The translations under genes and the position numbers were made by a program. Positions 1 through 10,284 of a stretch of DNA of 64,000 bases are shown one piece after another. The stretch is from Streptomyces sp. CB02400 (GTDB lineage Bacteria; Actinomycetota; Actinomycetes; Streptomycetales; Streptomycetaceae), in the NCBI RefSeq assembly GCF_001905725.1, contig NZ_LIWB01000004.1:124001-188000 (forward strand), in the 5' to 3' direction. The notes beneath the pieces are model-generated. The model was not told where the DNA came from and did no database searches. It saw only the letters and a program-made list of their open reading frames with translations. Numbering within the stretch: position 1 is the stretch's first letter; every line of letters begins with the position of its first letter.

Positions 1-279
1 GTCCAGCAGGGACTGCGGGTCCTCGTAGCGGGTCCACAGGCCCTCGAGGTTCAGCACGCCGAGGCCGCCGAGCTCGCCGATGCGGATCGCGGTGGCCGGC
101 GAGACGACCGAGTCCATGGGAGCGGCCAGGAACGGCAGCTCGAAGCGGTAGGCGTCGATCTGCCAGGCGATCGAGACCTCCTTCGGGTCCCGCGTACGGC
201 GGCTGGGGACGACGGCGATGTCGTCGAAGGCGTACGCCCGGCGGCCGCGCTTGCCGCGCCCGATCTCGATCTCAGTCAC
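1..279 (-). CDS. GuaB3-family IMP dehydrogenase-related protein (N-terminal part, cut by window edge)
   Basis: Only the first 93 codons lie in the window; the gene runs off the left edge. Reading from the GTG at 279 the product begins VTEIEIGRGKRGRRAYAFDD and continues with PFLAAPMDSVVSPATAIRI and a GGLGVLNLEG segment, which is the beta/alpha-barrel start of the IMP dehydrogenase/GMP reductase family. This N-terminus is that of the GuaB3 (GuaB-related) proteins which in actinobacteria lie directly downstream of the true guaB, as here. The CBS-containing guaB at 407-1912 is on the same strand, with a hairpin between the two. Activity of this family member is not established from sequence. Confidence 0.85.
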   Translation of the reverse strand, partial: MTEIEIGRGKRGRRAYAFDDIAVVPSRRTRDPKEVSIAWQIDAYRFELPFLAAPMDSVVSPATAIRIGELGGLGVLNLEGLWTRYEDPQSLLD

Positions 280-361
280 GTCTGTGGCCTTTCCCTGATG
301 CGTTGCAGCGCCTTCCAGTATCCCCGACGGCCGCGGCGCCCACCGCCCCGGACGTACGGCG

Positions 362-392
362 AGGGCGGCCCCGGATGTTCCGGGACCGCCCT
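362..392 (-). terminator. Hairpin terminator after guaB
   Basis: Arms at 362-375 and 379-392 pair (AGGGCGGcCCCGGA with TCCGGGaCCGCCCT) around a 3-base loop. The hairpin begins 15 bases past the guaB stop codon and separates it from the GuaB3-type gene. There is no run of T, as usual in Streptomyces. Confidence 0.6.
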
Positions 393-406
393 GGAAGGCC
401 TTCTGT

Positions 407-1954
<1,548 letters not shown>

Positions 1955-2083
1955 CTAACGGGAAGCGCGGGTGTCTCATTCCACGGTTTCGCACGGCTCC
2001 AGGCTTCGTATGTTCGTACGGGAACGGCTGATCTTCCGTTCATATTCCGTTCGTACGCCGAAGGGGCGGCGCGGTGGCGGGGG

Positions 2084-2761
2084 TTACTGCTCCGCCAGGG
2101 CGCGCAGCCGGCTCAGCGCGCGGTGCTGGGCCACCCGGACGGCGCCGGGTGACATTCCCAACATCTGTCCAGTCTCCTCCGCCGTGAGGCCCACGGCGAT
2201 CCGCAGCAGAAGCAGCTCGCGCTGGTTCTCGGGCAGGTTGGCCAGCAGTTTCTTGGCCCATTCCGCGTCGCTGCTGAGCAGGGCGCGCTCCTCCGGGCCG
2301 AGGGAGTCGTCGGGGCGTTCGGGCATCTCGTCGGAGGGCACGGCCGTCGAGCCGGGGTGCCGCATCGCCGCGCGCTGCAGGTCGGCGACCTTGTGGGAGG
2401 CGATGGCGAAGATGAACGCCTCGAAGGGCCGGCCGGTGTCCTTGTAGCGGGGCAGCGCGAGGAGCACCGCGACGCAGACTTCCTGGGCGAGGTCCTCGAC
2501 GAAGTGCCGGGCGTCGCCGGGCAGCCGCGACAGCCGGGTGCGGCAGTAGCGCAGTGCCAGGGGGTGGACATGGGCGAGCAGATCGTGCGTGGCCTGCTCG
2601 TCTCCGTCGACCGCGCGATGGACGAGCGCACCGATCGCCCCTTGGGCAGTGCCCGCCTCGTCGTCGCGCATCGGTCCATGGTGCCTTGCGGACGTCTGGT
2701 CCGCGGCACCGTGTCCCTGGTTGTGCACCGAAGCGTTATGAGCAGGTGCGCCGGAACTCAT
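2084..2761 (-). CDS. shbA: ECF-type RNA polymerase sigma factor, ShbA-like
   Basis: A small sigma-70 factor with region 2 ([19 protein letters not shown], then [18 protein letters not shown]) and region 4 ([18 protein letters not shown], then a helix-turn-helix ending in [13 protein letters not shown]). The sequence and the position between guaB and bldM match ShbA, which in Streptomyces griseus transcribes the principal sigma gene hrdB. The start is uncertain. ATG at 2761 has GGGGAGGG nine bases upstream and is preferred. A GTG at 2812 (weak site) and an ATG at 2671, where the conserved part begins, are alternatives. No anti-sigma gene is adjacent. The symbol rests on similarity recalled from the family, not on a search. 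Confidence 0.82.
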   Translation of the reverse strand: MSSGAPAHNASVHNQGHGAADQTSARHHGPMRDDEAGTAQGAIGALVHRAVDGDEQATHDLLAHVHPLALRYCRTRLSRLPGDARHFVEDLAQEVCVAVLLALPRYKDTGRPFEAFIFAIASHKVADLQRAAMRHPGSTAVPSDEMPERPDDSLGPEERALLSSDAEWAKKLLANLPENQRELLLLRIAVGLTAEETGQMLGMSPGAVRVAQHRALSRLRALAEQ

Positions 2762-2879
2762 CCCTTGCGCCCTCCCCTTCCGCTCGACCGACTCGTCCCC
2801 GAGGAACTCCACACCTCAAGGATGCGGCATCCGCGGCGAAACGAGCAGTGGGCACCGGGCGGCTGCCGCCGAGGCGCTG

Positions 2880-3100
2880 GTGGACGGGGGTTTTCGCACC
2901 CCGGGCGCGGTAGACGGCGGGGCTTCCACGCCCCGCGCGACGGACGACGGGCGTGCCCGCACCCCAGGCACAGCCGACGACAAGGGGCTCGCGCCCCAGG
3001 CCAGGCTGACGGGGCTTCCACACCCCGCACGGCGGACGACAGGCATGCCCACACTCCGGGCACAGCCGACGACGAGGGCTTGCACACCCCGGGCCCGGCG
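2880..3100. repeat. Degenerate 30-33 bp tandem repeats
   Basis: About six diverged units each carry a core like GGGGCTTCCAC-CCCCGC followed by a GACGGACGAC or GCCGACGAC tail. The spacing alternates between about 30 and 33 bases. The divergence suggests an old array. Confidence 0.55.
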
Positions 3101-3288
3101 GATCCGGCCGGCTCTGCCGACTCGGCGTGCTCCAGGGCCGGCGCGGCCTGCTCCGGGACCCGCCCGGTCGGCTCCATGGTCTGCCGTGCGGCTCGGTTCG
3201 GGTCCGTGGGGCCGTGTTGCGCCGCGCGGGACCACGGGCTTCACCCCACCGGCAGCACGCCACCGCAGCCACGGACTTTCCGTGCGCC

Positions 3289-3485
3289 GACAGCACACCG
3301 CGCGAGGCCACGAACCCCGTGCCCATTGACAGCACACCGCGCGAGGCCACGAACCCCGCGCCCACCGACAGCACACCGCGCGAGGCCGCAGACCCCGTGC
3401 CCACCGACAGCACACCGCGCGAGGCCGCAGACCCCGTGCCCACCGGAAGCGCACCGCGCGGAGCCACACCCCGCGCACCGAAAAA
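3289..3485. repeat. 39-bp tandem repeats, four clear copies and a decayed tail
   Basis: Units start at 3289, 3328, 3367 and 3406, each 39 bases long and beginning GACAGCACACCGCGCGAGGC. Neighbouring copies differ at only one to four positions. From 3445 the pattern continues in degenerate form (GGAAGCGCACCGCGCGGAGC). The period equals 13 codons. Confidence 0.85.
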
Positions 3486-3957
3486 CACACCGCCCGGAGC
3501 CACAACCCGCATACCCACCGCCACCGGAAGCGCACCGCGCACCCTGTGCAGCCGCAGGCTCCGTGTCCCGCCGGAACCACGTCCCCTCAGGGCGCGGAAC
3601 CTCGTGGCCGGCGGGTTTCGCTCGGGCCCGGAGCGTGCGCGGCCGGTCGCACGGGTGTGTCGCGCTGGTCCCGGTGGCCGGGGGACCGGGCAGGAGCGTT
3701 CACAGGCGCCGCTCGGCGAGGTGGACCGGTCCGGGGCGGAAGGGGCCCAGGGCCTCTCGTTCGGACCGTGTCGAACCCGGGGCTCCCGGTTCCGCGCCGG
3801 CCGCGCCCCGGCTGCCCCGCCGGTCCACGTCGCCGGGCACGTGGCCCCGAATCCCCGTCAGGCCACACACGCCCAGGCACCAGGGCCCGCCACCGTCCCG
3901 CGGTGCAGGGCCCGGGGCCCTGCTCGCTGCCCGGCGTGATCCCGACGTAAGTCGGCC

Positions 3958-4569
3958 CTAGCGCACCAGGCCCCACCGGAAGCCGAGCGCCACCGCGTGG
4001 GCCCGGTCCGACGCGCCGAGCTTCTTGAAGAGCCGCCGCGCGTGCGTCTTGACGGTGTCCTCGGAGAGGAACAGCTCGCGGCCGATCTCGGCGTTGGAGC
4101 GGCCGTGGCTCATGCCTTCGAGGACCTGGATCTCCCGCGCGGTGAGCGTGGGCGCCGCGCCCATCTCGGCGGAGCGCAGCCGGCGCGGGGCGAGCCGCCA
4201 GGTCGGGTCGGCGAGCGCCTGCGTGACCGTGGCCCGCAGCTCCGCGCGGGAGGCGTCCTTGTGCAGATAGCCGCGCGCGCCGGCCGCCACCGCGAGCGCC
4301 ACACCGTCGAGGTCCTCGGCGACCGTGAGCATGATGATGCGCGCTCCGGGGTCGGCGGACAGCAGTCGCCGGACCGTCTCGACGCCGCCCAATCCGGGCA
4401 TGCGTACGTCCATCAGAATCAGGTCCGAGCGGTCGGCACCCCAGCGGCGGAGGACTTCCTCGCCGTTGGCAGCCGTCGTCACGCGCTCGACGCCGGGCAC
4501 GGTCGCAACCGCGCGGCGGAGCGCCTCTCGGGCAAGCGGGGAGTCGTCGCAGACGAGGACGGAAGTCAT
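3958..4569 (-). CDS. bldM: Developmental response regulator BldM
   Basis: This orphan NarL/FixJ-type DNA-binding regulator is needed for aerial hyphae and sporulation in Streptomyces. The 203-residue product has an N-terminal receiver domain (about 1-120) with the phospho-acceptor-equivalent Asp54 in ILMDVRMPG and Lys in GYLHKDAS. A C-terminal LuxR-type helix-turn-helix (about 138-200) contains LTAREIQVLEGMSHGRSNAE. It is known to act as a homodimer or with WhiI, largely without canonical phosphorylation. GGAGGG precedes the ATG. It is divergent from whiD, the arrangement seen in S. coelicolor. A sigma-BldN-type promoter lies about 120 bases upstream. Confidence 0.96.
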   Translation of the reverse strand: MTSVLVCDDSPLAREALRRAVATVPGVERVTTAANGEEVLRRWGADRSDLILMDVRMPGLGGVETVRRLLSADPGARIIMLTVAEDLDGVALAVAAGARGYLHKDASRAELRATVTQALADPTWRLAPRRLRSAEMGAAPTLTAREIQVLEGMSHGRSNAEIGRELFLSEDTVKTHARRLFKKLGASDRAHAVALGFRWGLVR

Positions 4570-4949
4570 GGCCGCCCTCCGCAGCTGATGCGCGTCACCT
4601 TGAGCCTCCAGGCTGGTACGAAATCGTCACCTGTGCGGTCGACCGTCTCGGACGCCCGCCCGAGCGCTTGTCCCTTCAACCGCCTCGCACTCTCAACGAC
4701 GGTCACTCGAAAGAGTTACGGGGCCGTCTGCCACCTTCGGCACTCTACGTGAGGAGGCGGACACGATGGAGATACGCGCGACGGACCTCCGAACTTTCAC
4801 CACAAGCCATGCCCCATTCAGCCCCTTTTCTTCCCCTTTGTTGGTGTCCGGGGCTAGATTCGCAATGAGTCATATTTTCATCTCCTTGGATCGTAGTTGT
4901 ACGGTCGTGGACACCGGATCCGCCCAGAACGGCTACAAGGGGTCACGCA
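4570..4949. other. bldM-whiD divergent regulatory region
   Basis: These 380 bases hold the promoters of both developmental genes. The BldN-type site is at 4693-4720. A comparatively AT-rich patch at about 4795-4905 lies upstream of whiD. whiD has AAGGGG seven bases before its ATG. No coding frame is supported. Confidence 0.6.
4693..4720 (-). promoter_or_regulatory. Sigma-BldN-type promoter of bldM
   Basis: On the minus strand the hexamers CGTAAC (4720-4715) and CGTTGA (4698-4693) are separated by 16 bases. This matches the known consensus of the developmental sigma factor BldN, whose best-known target is bldM. The expected start site is near 4686, giving a leader of roughly 115 bases. Confidence 0.75.
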
Positions 4950-5279
4950 ATGGCAGATTTCTCCCGCCTTCCCGGACCGAACGCGGACCTGTGGGACTGG
5001 CAGCTCCTGGCTGCCTGCCGCGGGGTGGACAGCTCGCTCTTCTTCCACCCGGAGGGCGAGCGTGGTGCGGCTCGAAGCGCTCGCGAGAACTCGGCCAAAG
5101 AGGTCTGCATGAGGTGCCCGGTGCGCGCCGAGTGCGCCGCACACGCGCTGGCGGTACGCGAACCGTACGGCGTGTGGGGCGGACTGACCGAGGACGAGCG
5201 CGAAGAGCTGATGGGGCGGGCGCGCAACCGGCTGGTGTCGGCATCGGCCGCCGGCGGGCACACCGCTTCGAACAATTGA
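4950..5279 (+). CDS. whiD: Wbl-family iron-sulfur transcription factor WhiD
   Basis: A 109-residue member of the WhiB-like family that binds an oxygen- and NO-sensitive [4Fe-4S] cluster and acts late in sporulation. The four ligand cysteines are at residues 23, 53, 56 and 62 (CxxC at 53-56), followed by the GVWGG turn at 74-78 and a basic C-terminal end (MGRARNRLV). Its length is close to the about 112 residues known for WhiD, and it is divergent from bldM as in S. coelicolor. The family acts by binding region 4 of the principal sigma factor. Confidence 0.95.
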   Translation: MADFSRLPGPNADLWDWQLLAACRGVDSSLFFHPEGERGAARSARENSAKEVCMRCPVRAECAAHALAVREPYGVWGGLTEDEREELMGRARNRLVSASAAGGHTASNN

Positions 5280-5401
5280 AGGAACGTTTCTTCAAGCACA
5301 CCGACACACCGAGAACACGGGGCACGCACCCGTACCCTTGCTTCGTCACTGGGGGTGATCAACCGCTCCTCACACGCGGTGACCACGTACCCTGAACCCC
5401 C

Positions 5402-6298
5402 TTACCGGGCGGCCGCCCCGGCCAGCTTCTCCAGCGTCGCGGTGACCGCCGGCACCTGGGCGAGGTCCGGGAGGGTGAGCGCGACGATCTCCCGGCGCAC
5501 GGCGGGCTCCAGCGCCACGGTGCGCACTCCCCTGGGCCGTACCGACTCGATGGCGAGCTGGGGCAGCACCGCCACCCCGAGTCCGGCGCCGACCAGTCCG
5601 GCGACGGCCGGGTAGTCGTCGGTCGCGAAGTCGATGCGCGGGGTGAAGCCGGCCGTCTCGCACACCTCGACCAGCTGGCCCCGGCAGCGCGGGCAGCCGG
5701 CGATCCAGGGCTCGTCGGCGAGTTCGCCGATGGCGACGGACTCCGCGCGGGCGAGCCGGTGCCGTTCGGGCACGAGCCCCACCAGCCGGTCCGACAGCAG
5801 CGGCCGTACGACGAGGTCGTCCCACTCCTCGGCGCCCGCCGCCCCTTCGTACCGGAAGGCGAGGGCCACGTCGCAGTCGCCCTCGCGCAGCATCTCCACG
5901 GAGCGGGGCGGTTCGGCCTCCTCCAGGGAGACCCGGGTGCCGGGGTGGGCGGCGCGCAGGGCGGCGAGGGCCGTGGGGACGAGTGTGGAGCTGCCGCTGG
6001 GGAAGGAGACGAGCCGGACCCGGCCCGCGCGGAGCCCGGCGATGGCGGCGACCTCCTCCTCGGCGGCGGTCAGTCCGGCGATGATCCCGGCCGCGTGCCG
6101 CACCAGCGCCTCTCCGGCCTGCGTCAGGCGCATCTCGCGGCCGCTGCGTATGAGCAGGGGCGTCCCTACGGACGCCTCCAGGGCCTTCATCTGCTGGCTG
6201 ACGGCGGGCTGGGTGCAGCCCAGTTCGCGGGCCGCGGCGGAGAAGGAACCGGAGGTGGCCACGGCACGCAGCACGCGGAGATGACGGGCTTCGATCAC
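5402..6298 (-). CDS. LysR-family transcriptional regulator
   Basis: The 298-residue protein has the LysR winged helix at 1-60 (MIEARHLRVLRAVATSGSFS, then TQPAVSQQMKALE). A substrate-binding domain follows (about 90-295) with CPRCRGQLVEVCETAGF and a FATDDYPAVAGLVGAGLGVA segment typical of the effector domain. It is divergent from the MOSC gene, with only 80 bases between the starts, so that gene is the most likely target by the usual LysR arrangement. The effector is not predictable. Confidence 0.9.
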   Translation of the reverse strand: MIEARHLRVLRAVATSGSFSAAARELGCTQPAVSQQMKALEASVGTPLLIRSGREMRLTQAGEALVRHAAGIIAGLTAAEEEVAAIAGLRAGRVRLVSFPSGSSTLVPTALAALRAAHPGTRVSLEEAEPPRSVEMLREGDCDVALAFRYEGAAGAEEWDDLVVRPLLSDRLVGLVPERHRLARAESVAIGELADEPWIAGCPRCRGQLVEVCETAGFTPRIDFATDDYPAVAGLVGAGLGVAVLPQLAIESVRPRGVRTVALEPAVRREIVALTLPDLAQVPAVTATLEKLAGAAAR

Positions 6299-6378
6299 AC
6301 CTCAAGGATAAGCCGAACTTTGACACGGCGCCGGATAATGCGTCGACGCTTTGATGTTCATCGCTTACCGTGCGACTC

Positions 6379-7059
6379 ATGAAGCTTCTGTCTGTGAACC
6401 TGGGGCGACCCAAGGCCGTGCCCTACACGGACCACCGCGAGGGTGTGACCGGCATCGACAAGCAGCCCGTGGACGGGCCGGTGCGGGTGGCCGCGCCGGG
6501 GCCGAAGGGGATCGGCGCGAGCGGCCTGGCCGGGGACGCCGTGTGCGAGACCCGGCACCACGGCGGGGACGACCAGGCGGTGTACGCCATGGCCCGCGAG
6601 GACCTCGACGAGTGGGAGCGCACGCTGGGGCGCCCGCTGACGAACGGCATGTTCGGCGAGAACCTCACCACCGAGGGGATCGACGTGTCCGGCGCCCTGA
6701 TCGGTGAGCGCTGGGCCGTCGGTCCCGAGGTGGTGCTGGAGGTCACCTCCGGGCGTATCCCCTGCCGCACCTTCCAGGGCCATCTGGGTGAGAAGGGCTG
6801 GGTGAAGCGGTTCACGCGGCGGGGTGCGCCGGGGGCGTACTTCCGGGTGATCCGGCCCGGTGAGATACGCGCGGGTGACGCCGTACGGATCGTGCACCGG
6901 CCGGATCACGAGGTGACGGTCGCGCTGCAGTTCCGCGCGGTGACGACCGAGCGGGCGCTGCTGCCCCGGCTGCTGGCGGCGGGCGGGGCGCTGCATCCGG
7001 AGGCTTTGGCGACGGCACGGACGTACGTGGAGAAGCACGGGACGGAGCCGACGGCCTGA
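6379..7059 (+). CDS. MOSC-domain protein, YiiM-like
   Basis: A 226-residue protein whose MOSC domain (about 40-165) includes DAVCETRHHGGDDQAVYAM, FGENLTTEG and the conserved cysteine 129 in SGRIPCRTFQ. MOSC proteins transfer sulfur or handle molybdenum-cofactor-linked reduction of N-hydroxylated compounds; YiiM-type members act on such substrates. The ATG at 6379 is chosen because MKLLSVN is the family start; no clear ribosome-binding site is visible, so translation may be leaderless or start at the in-frame GTG at 6370. It is likely controlled by the divergent LysR protein. Confidence 0.88.
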   Translation: MKLLSVNLGRPKAVPYTDHREGVTGIDKQPVDGPVRVAAPGPKGIGASGLAGDAVCETRHHGGDDQAVYAMAREDLDEWERTLGRPLTNGMFGENLTTEGIDVSGALIGERWAVGPEVVLEVTSGRIPCRTFQGHLGEKGWVKRFTRRGAPGAYFRVIRPGEIRAGDAVRIVHRPDHEVTVALQFRAVTTERALLPRLLAAGGALHPEALATARTYVEKHGTEPTA

Positions 7060-7120
7060 CGGCATGTCCATGGGATGACACGAAGCGGACGCCCCTCCTC
7101 CGGGTAACTACTCTTGCGCC

Positions 7121-7894
7121 ATGACAACGGCTCTGATTACGGGATCGACGGCTGGGATCGGTGCCGCGTTCGCGCGGCGGCTGGCGGCCGACGGACACGA
7201 TCTGGTGCTGGTCGCCCGCGACACCGTCCGGCTGCGCGAACAGGCGACCGAGCTGCACGACCGCCACGGCATCGAGGCGGAGGTGCTGACCGCCGACCTG
7301 GCCGAGGACAAGGGCATCGAGGCGGTGGCCGACCGTCTCGGCGACCGCAAGAACCCCGTCGACCTGCTGGTCAACAACGCCGGCTTCGGCCACCGGGGCC
7401 GTTACCTCGAGGTCCCCATGGCCGACGAGCTGAGGATGCTCAAGGTGCACTGCGAGGCGGTGCTCCGGCTGACGTCGGCGGCGGTGGAGGCGATGCGCGA
7501 GCGCGGGCGCGGAGGTGTCGTGAACGTCGCCTCGACCGCCGCGTTCGTGCCGCGCGGGACCTACGGGGCGTCCAAGGCGTGGGTCGTGCAGTTCACCCAG
7601 GGCGCGGCACAGGACCTGGCGGGCCACGGCGTACGGCTGATGGCGCTGTGCCCCGGTTTCGTGCGCACCGAGTTCCACGCGCGGGCCGGGATGGGCACGG
7701 ACAACATCCCGAACTGGATGTGGCTGGACGCGGACAAGGTCGCCGCGGCGGCGCTCGCGGACCTGGCCCGGGGCAAGACTCTGTCGATCCCGGATCCGCG
7801 CTACAAGGCGCTGATGGGGGCGGCGAAGCTGGTCCCGCGCGGGTTGCTGGGCGGGATCTCGTCGCGGACGGGACGGAAGTACGGGCCTCGGTAG
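7121..7894 (+). CDS. Short-chain dehydrogenase/reductase
   Basis: A 257-residue classical SDR oxidoreductase. The Rossmann motif TGSTAGIG is at residues 7-14, NNAG at about 85-88, and the catalytic triad is Ser138, Tyr148 and Lys152 (TYGASK). The N-terminal TGxxxGIG and ARD segment suggest NADP(H) use. The C-terminal end is basic (SSRTGRKYGPR). The substrate is unknown. The stop codon abuts a 10-bp tandem repeat. Confidence 0.92.
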   Translation: MTTALITGSTAGIGAAFARRLAADGHDLVLVARDTVRLREQATELHDRHGIEAEVLTADLAEDKGIEAVADRLGDRKNPVDLLVNNAGFGHRGRYLEVPMADELRMLKVHCEAVLRLTSAAVEAMRERGRGGVVNVASTAAFVPRGTYGASKAWVVQFTQGAAQDLAGHGVRLMALCPGFVRTEFHARAGMGTDNIPNWMWLDADKVAAAALADLARGKTLSIPDPRYKALMGAAKLVPRGLLGGISSRTGRKYGPR

Positions 7895-7932
7895 GCCCCG
7901 GCAGGCCCCGGCAGGCCCCGGCAGGCCCCGGC
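7893..7932. repeat. 10-bp tandem repeat, four perfect copies
   Basis: AGGCCCCGGC is repeated four times head to tail, starting inside the stop codon of the SDR gene. It is probably a slippage product. Confidence 0.9.
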
Positions 7933-8050
7933 AGACCTTGTACGGGTGACCCGACGGCCGCCCCGCCACAGCGGGACGGAGCCCGCTCCCCGGGAGAAAA
8001 TGGGTGCTGACGGAACCGACCCGGACGCAGGGGGACCGGAGGCGAGAGCC

Positions 8051-8758
8051 ATGACCTTCCTACAGCTCATCGACTGCAGGACCAGCCGGTTCGAGGAGAT
8101 GGACCGGCTCCTGGACCAGTGGGCCGAGCAGACCAGGGGGAAGCGGACGGCGACGCACGCGGTGGTCGGCAAGGACCGCGCGGACACGTCGCACGTCGTC
8201 GAGATCGTGGAGTTCCCGTCGTACGAGGAGGCGATGCGGAACTCCAAGCTGCCGGAGACCGACCGGATCTTCCGGGAGATGGTGGCCCTGTGTGACGGTA
8301 TGCCGACTTTCACGGACCTGGACGTGGTGCGCGACGCGCGGCTGAACGCGGACTCCGCGCGGCGCTTCTTCGAGATCCTGGCCACCGAGGACGACCTCTC
8401 CCCGATGACGGGTCTGATCGAGGAGCACTACCACGACCACGATCCGGCCAACGAGCAGGACGTCATCGGCCTCGACCACCTCCGGCGCGAGATGGACGTG
8501 TGGCGCGGTGGCTTCGACTTCGCGTTCCGGATCGAAGACCAGCTCGCCGAGGGGGACCGGGTGTGCACCCGGTGGAGCTGGGAGGGCACCCACAAGGGCG
8601 ACTTCCTCGGCATCCCGGCGACGGGGAGGAAGGCCACCATGACGGGCACGACCATCTTCCGCTTCGGCGACAACGGGAAGATCGTCGAGGGCTGGTGGCA
8701 GTACGACCGGCTGGGGCTGATGGCGCGGCTGGGGGCGCTGGAGCCGACGGATCTCTGA
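8051..8758 (+). CDS. Two-domain protein with C-terminal SnoaL-like (ester cyclase-type) domain
   Basis: The 235-residue product starts MTFLQLIDCRTSRFEEMD. Residues about 1-95 resemble a dimeric alpha/beta-barrel domain (ABM type). Residues about 105-228 form a SnoaL/NTF2-like fold, with EEHYHDHDPANEQDVIGLD, GDRVCTRWSWEGTHKGDFLG and a terminal GKIVEGWWQYDRLGL. SnoaL-like domains include polyketide cyclases but also many proteins of unknown role, and no polyketide genes are nearby. The ATG at 8051 follows GGAGGCGAGAGCC. Confidence 0.85.
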   Translation: MTFLQLIDCRTSRFEEMDRLLDQWAEQTRGKRTATHAVVGKDRADTSHVVEIVEFPSYEEAMRNSKLPETDRIFREMVALCDGMPTFTDLDVVRDARLNADSARRFFEILATEDDLSPMTGLIEEHYHDHDPANEQDVIGLDHLRREMDVWRGGFDFAFRIEDQLAEGDRVCTRWSWEGTHKGDFLGIPATGRKATMTGTTIFRFGDNGKIVEGWWQYDRLGLMARLGALEPTDL

Positions 8759-8923
8759 GCCGACGGATCTCTGAGCCGGCGCCGACGGACGACCGCCTCG
8801 GTCCCACGCCTCTTGCCGCCCCCTCGTGATACCTGGGGCGGACGGGGTCAGACCGAAGCGGTACGCCCAAGCGCGCCTGCGGGGCGATGTGTTGAGAACA
8901 TCCCGGGACCTAGCGTCGGCCGC

Positions 8924-10120
8924 ATGATCACCAGACCCCGCAGAGCCGCCCCGGCCACCCTGCTCGCCCTCGCCCTGTCCGTCCCTCTCCTGGGTGCCGC
9001 ACCGGCCGCACCGGTCGCCGTGGCCGACGTGGCCGCCGACGTCCGGACCTCACCCCGGTCCTTCCACCCGGACGGGCTGGAACTGCCGTACCCCACCGGC
9101 CCGTACCCGGTGGGCCGGCGCACCCTGCACCTGGTCGACCGGCACCGCACCGACCCGTGGGTACCGGCGGCCGGCGACCGGGAGCTGATGGTGTCGGTGT
9201 CCTACCCGTCCCGCCGGGCCGGCGGCCCCCGCGCGGCGTACATGACCACCGACGAGGCACGGCTCCTCCTGGAGGCGCGGGGACTCGGTGGCATCGTGCC
9301 CGCCGAGACGGTGTCCGGGGCGCGGACGCATGCCCGGGAGGGGGCGCTCCCGGCAGCGGGGCGCTTCCCCTTGGTGCTGCTCTCCCCCGGCTTCTCGATG
9401 CCGCGCGCCACGCTCACCTCGCTCGCCGACGACCTGGCCAGTCGCGGCTATGTCGTCGCCCTGGTGGACCACGCGTACGAATCCGTCGGCACCGCCTTTC
9501 CCGGCGGCCGGGTGCTGACCTGCGCGGCCTGTGAACAGGTCGGCACGGCCGGGGAGGCGTCGGTCGTGCGCGGCCGGGCCGAGGACATGTCGTTCGTGAT
9601 CGACGAGCTGACCGGCCGGCGACGCACGGGGGCGCTGTCCCGCGCCATCGACCCGGACCGGATCGGCGTCGCCGGGCACTCGATCGGAGGCGCGACCGCC
9701 GCGGCGACCATGGCCGCCGACCACCGCGTGCGGGCCGGGGCCGACCTGGACGGCAACTTCTTCCTGAGCCCCGCCGCGGCGGGGCTCGGCCGGCGCCCGT
9801 TCATGATGCTCGGCAGCGAGTCCACGCACGGTCCCGGCAGCGCGGTGAGCGACTGGTCCGAGGCATGGCGGCACCTGGACGGCTGGAAGCGCTGGCTGAC
9901 CGTGACCGGCGCCGGGCACTTCTCCTTCACGGACCTGCCCCACCTCGCCGACCGGTTGGGGCTGGCGGACCCCGCCGTACCGCTCTCCGCGGAACGCGGA
10001 TGGCGCATCACCCGTGACTACGTGGCAGCCTTCTTCGACCTCCACCTGCGGGGCCTGCCGCAGCCGCTCCTGGACGGCTCCGCGAACACATATCCCGACG
10101 TCGTGTCCCGGCAGCCGTGA
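8924..10120 (+). CDS. Secreted alpha/beta hydrolase (PAF-acetylhydrolase/lipase-like)
   Basis: A 398-residue exported hydrolase. Residues 1-35 form a signal peptide (basic start, then ATLLALALSVPLLGAAPAAP). The core has the nucleophile elbow GHSIGG with Ser253, the oxyanion strand LLSPGFS, and a histidine in GAGHFSFTD. The HPYPVGRRT-like N-terminal segment and DGNFFL stretch fit platelet-activating-factor acetylhydrolase-like lipases of streptomycetes. The substrate is unknown. It stands alone with its own upstream region. Confidence 0.87.
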   Translation: MITRPRRAAPATLLALALSVPLLGAAPAAPVAVADVAADVRTSPRSFHPDGLELPYPTGPYPVGRRTLHLVDRHRTDPWVPAAGDRELMVSVSYPSRRAGGPRAAYMTTDEARLLLEARGLGGIVPAETVSGARTHAREGALPAAGRFPLVLLSPGFSMPRATLTSLADDLASRGYVVALVDHAYESVGTAFPGGRVLTCAACEQVGTAGEASVVRGRAEDMSFVIDELTGRRRTGALSRAIDPDRIGVAGHSIGGATAAATMAADHRVRAGADLDGNFFLSPAAAGLGRRPFMMLGSESTHGPGSAVSDWSEAWRHLDGWKRWLTVTGAGHFSFTDLPHLADRLGLADPAVPLSAERGWRITRDYVAAFFDLHLRGLPQPLLDGSANTYPDVVSRQP

Positions 10121-10284
10121 CCGGGCGATGTCGCTGAGTGCCGCCGAGTACCGCCGAGTGCCGCGTCCGGGGCACCGGTCGTGGCTTTCAGCGGTTGACC
10201 GCGGAGGCGGGTGCGCGCTCGTGTTCCTCGTGCCGGACGAGGAGCGTGGCGATCACGAGAGTGACCGGGTGGCCTGGTCACCTG

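Larger units (their letters stand above)
2813..3957. other. 1.1 kb stretch without a convincing gene, repeat-rich
   Basis: Open frames cross this region in five of six frames because of extreme GC content, but none has a good ribosome-binding site together with a recognisable domain. The region holds two tandem repeat arrays (2880-3100 and 3289-3485) whose periods are multiples of three. On the plus strand the second array would read as Thr/Pro-rich 13-residue repeats (DSTPREATNPVPT-like). On the minus strand it would be GVLSVGTGSAASR-like. Coding status cannot be settled by eye. Confidence 0.5.

Noticed and set aside
2357..3961. 534-codon plus-strand frame over shbA and the repeat region
   Set aside because: Its first part is antisense to the sigma factor, it has no ribosome-binding site and the composition is Arg/Pro/Ala noise.
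6812..7969. 385-codon minus-strand frame opposite the MOSC and SDR genes
   Set aside because: Both plus-strand genes have intact catalytic motifs and normal ends; the opposite frame lacks any domain.
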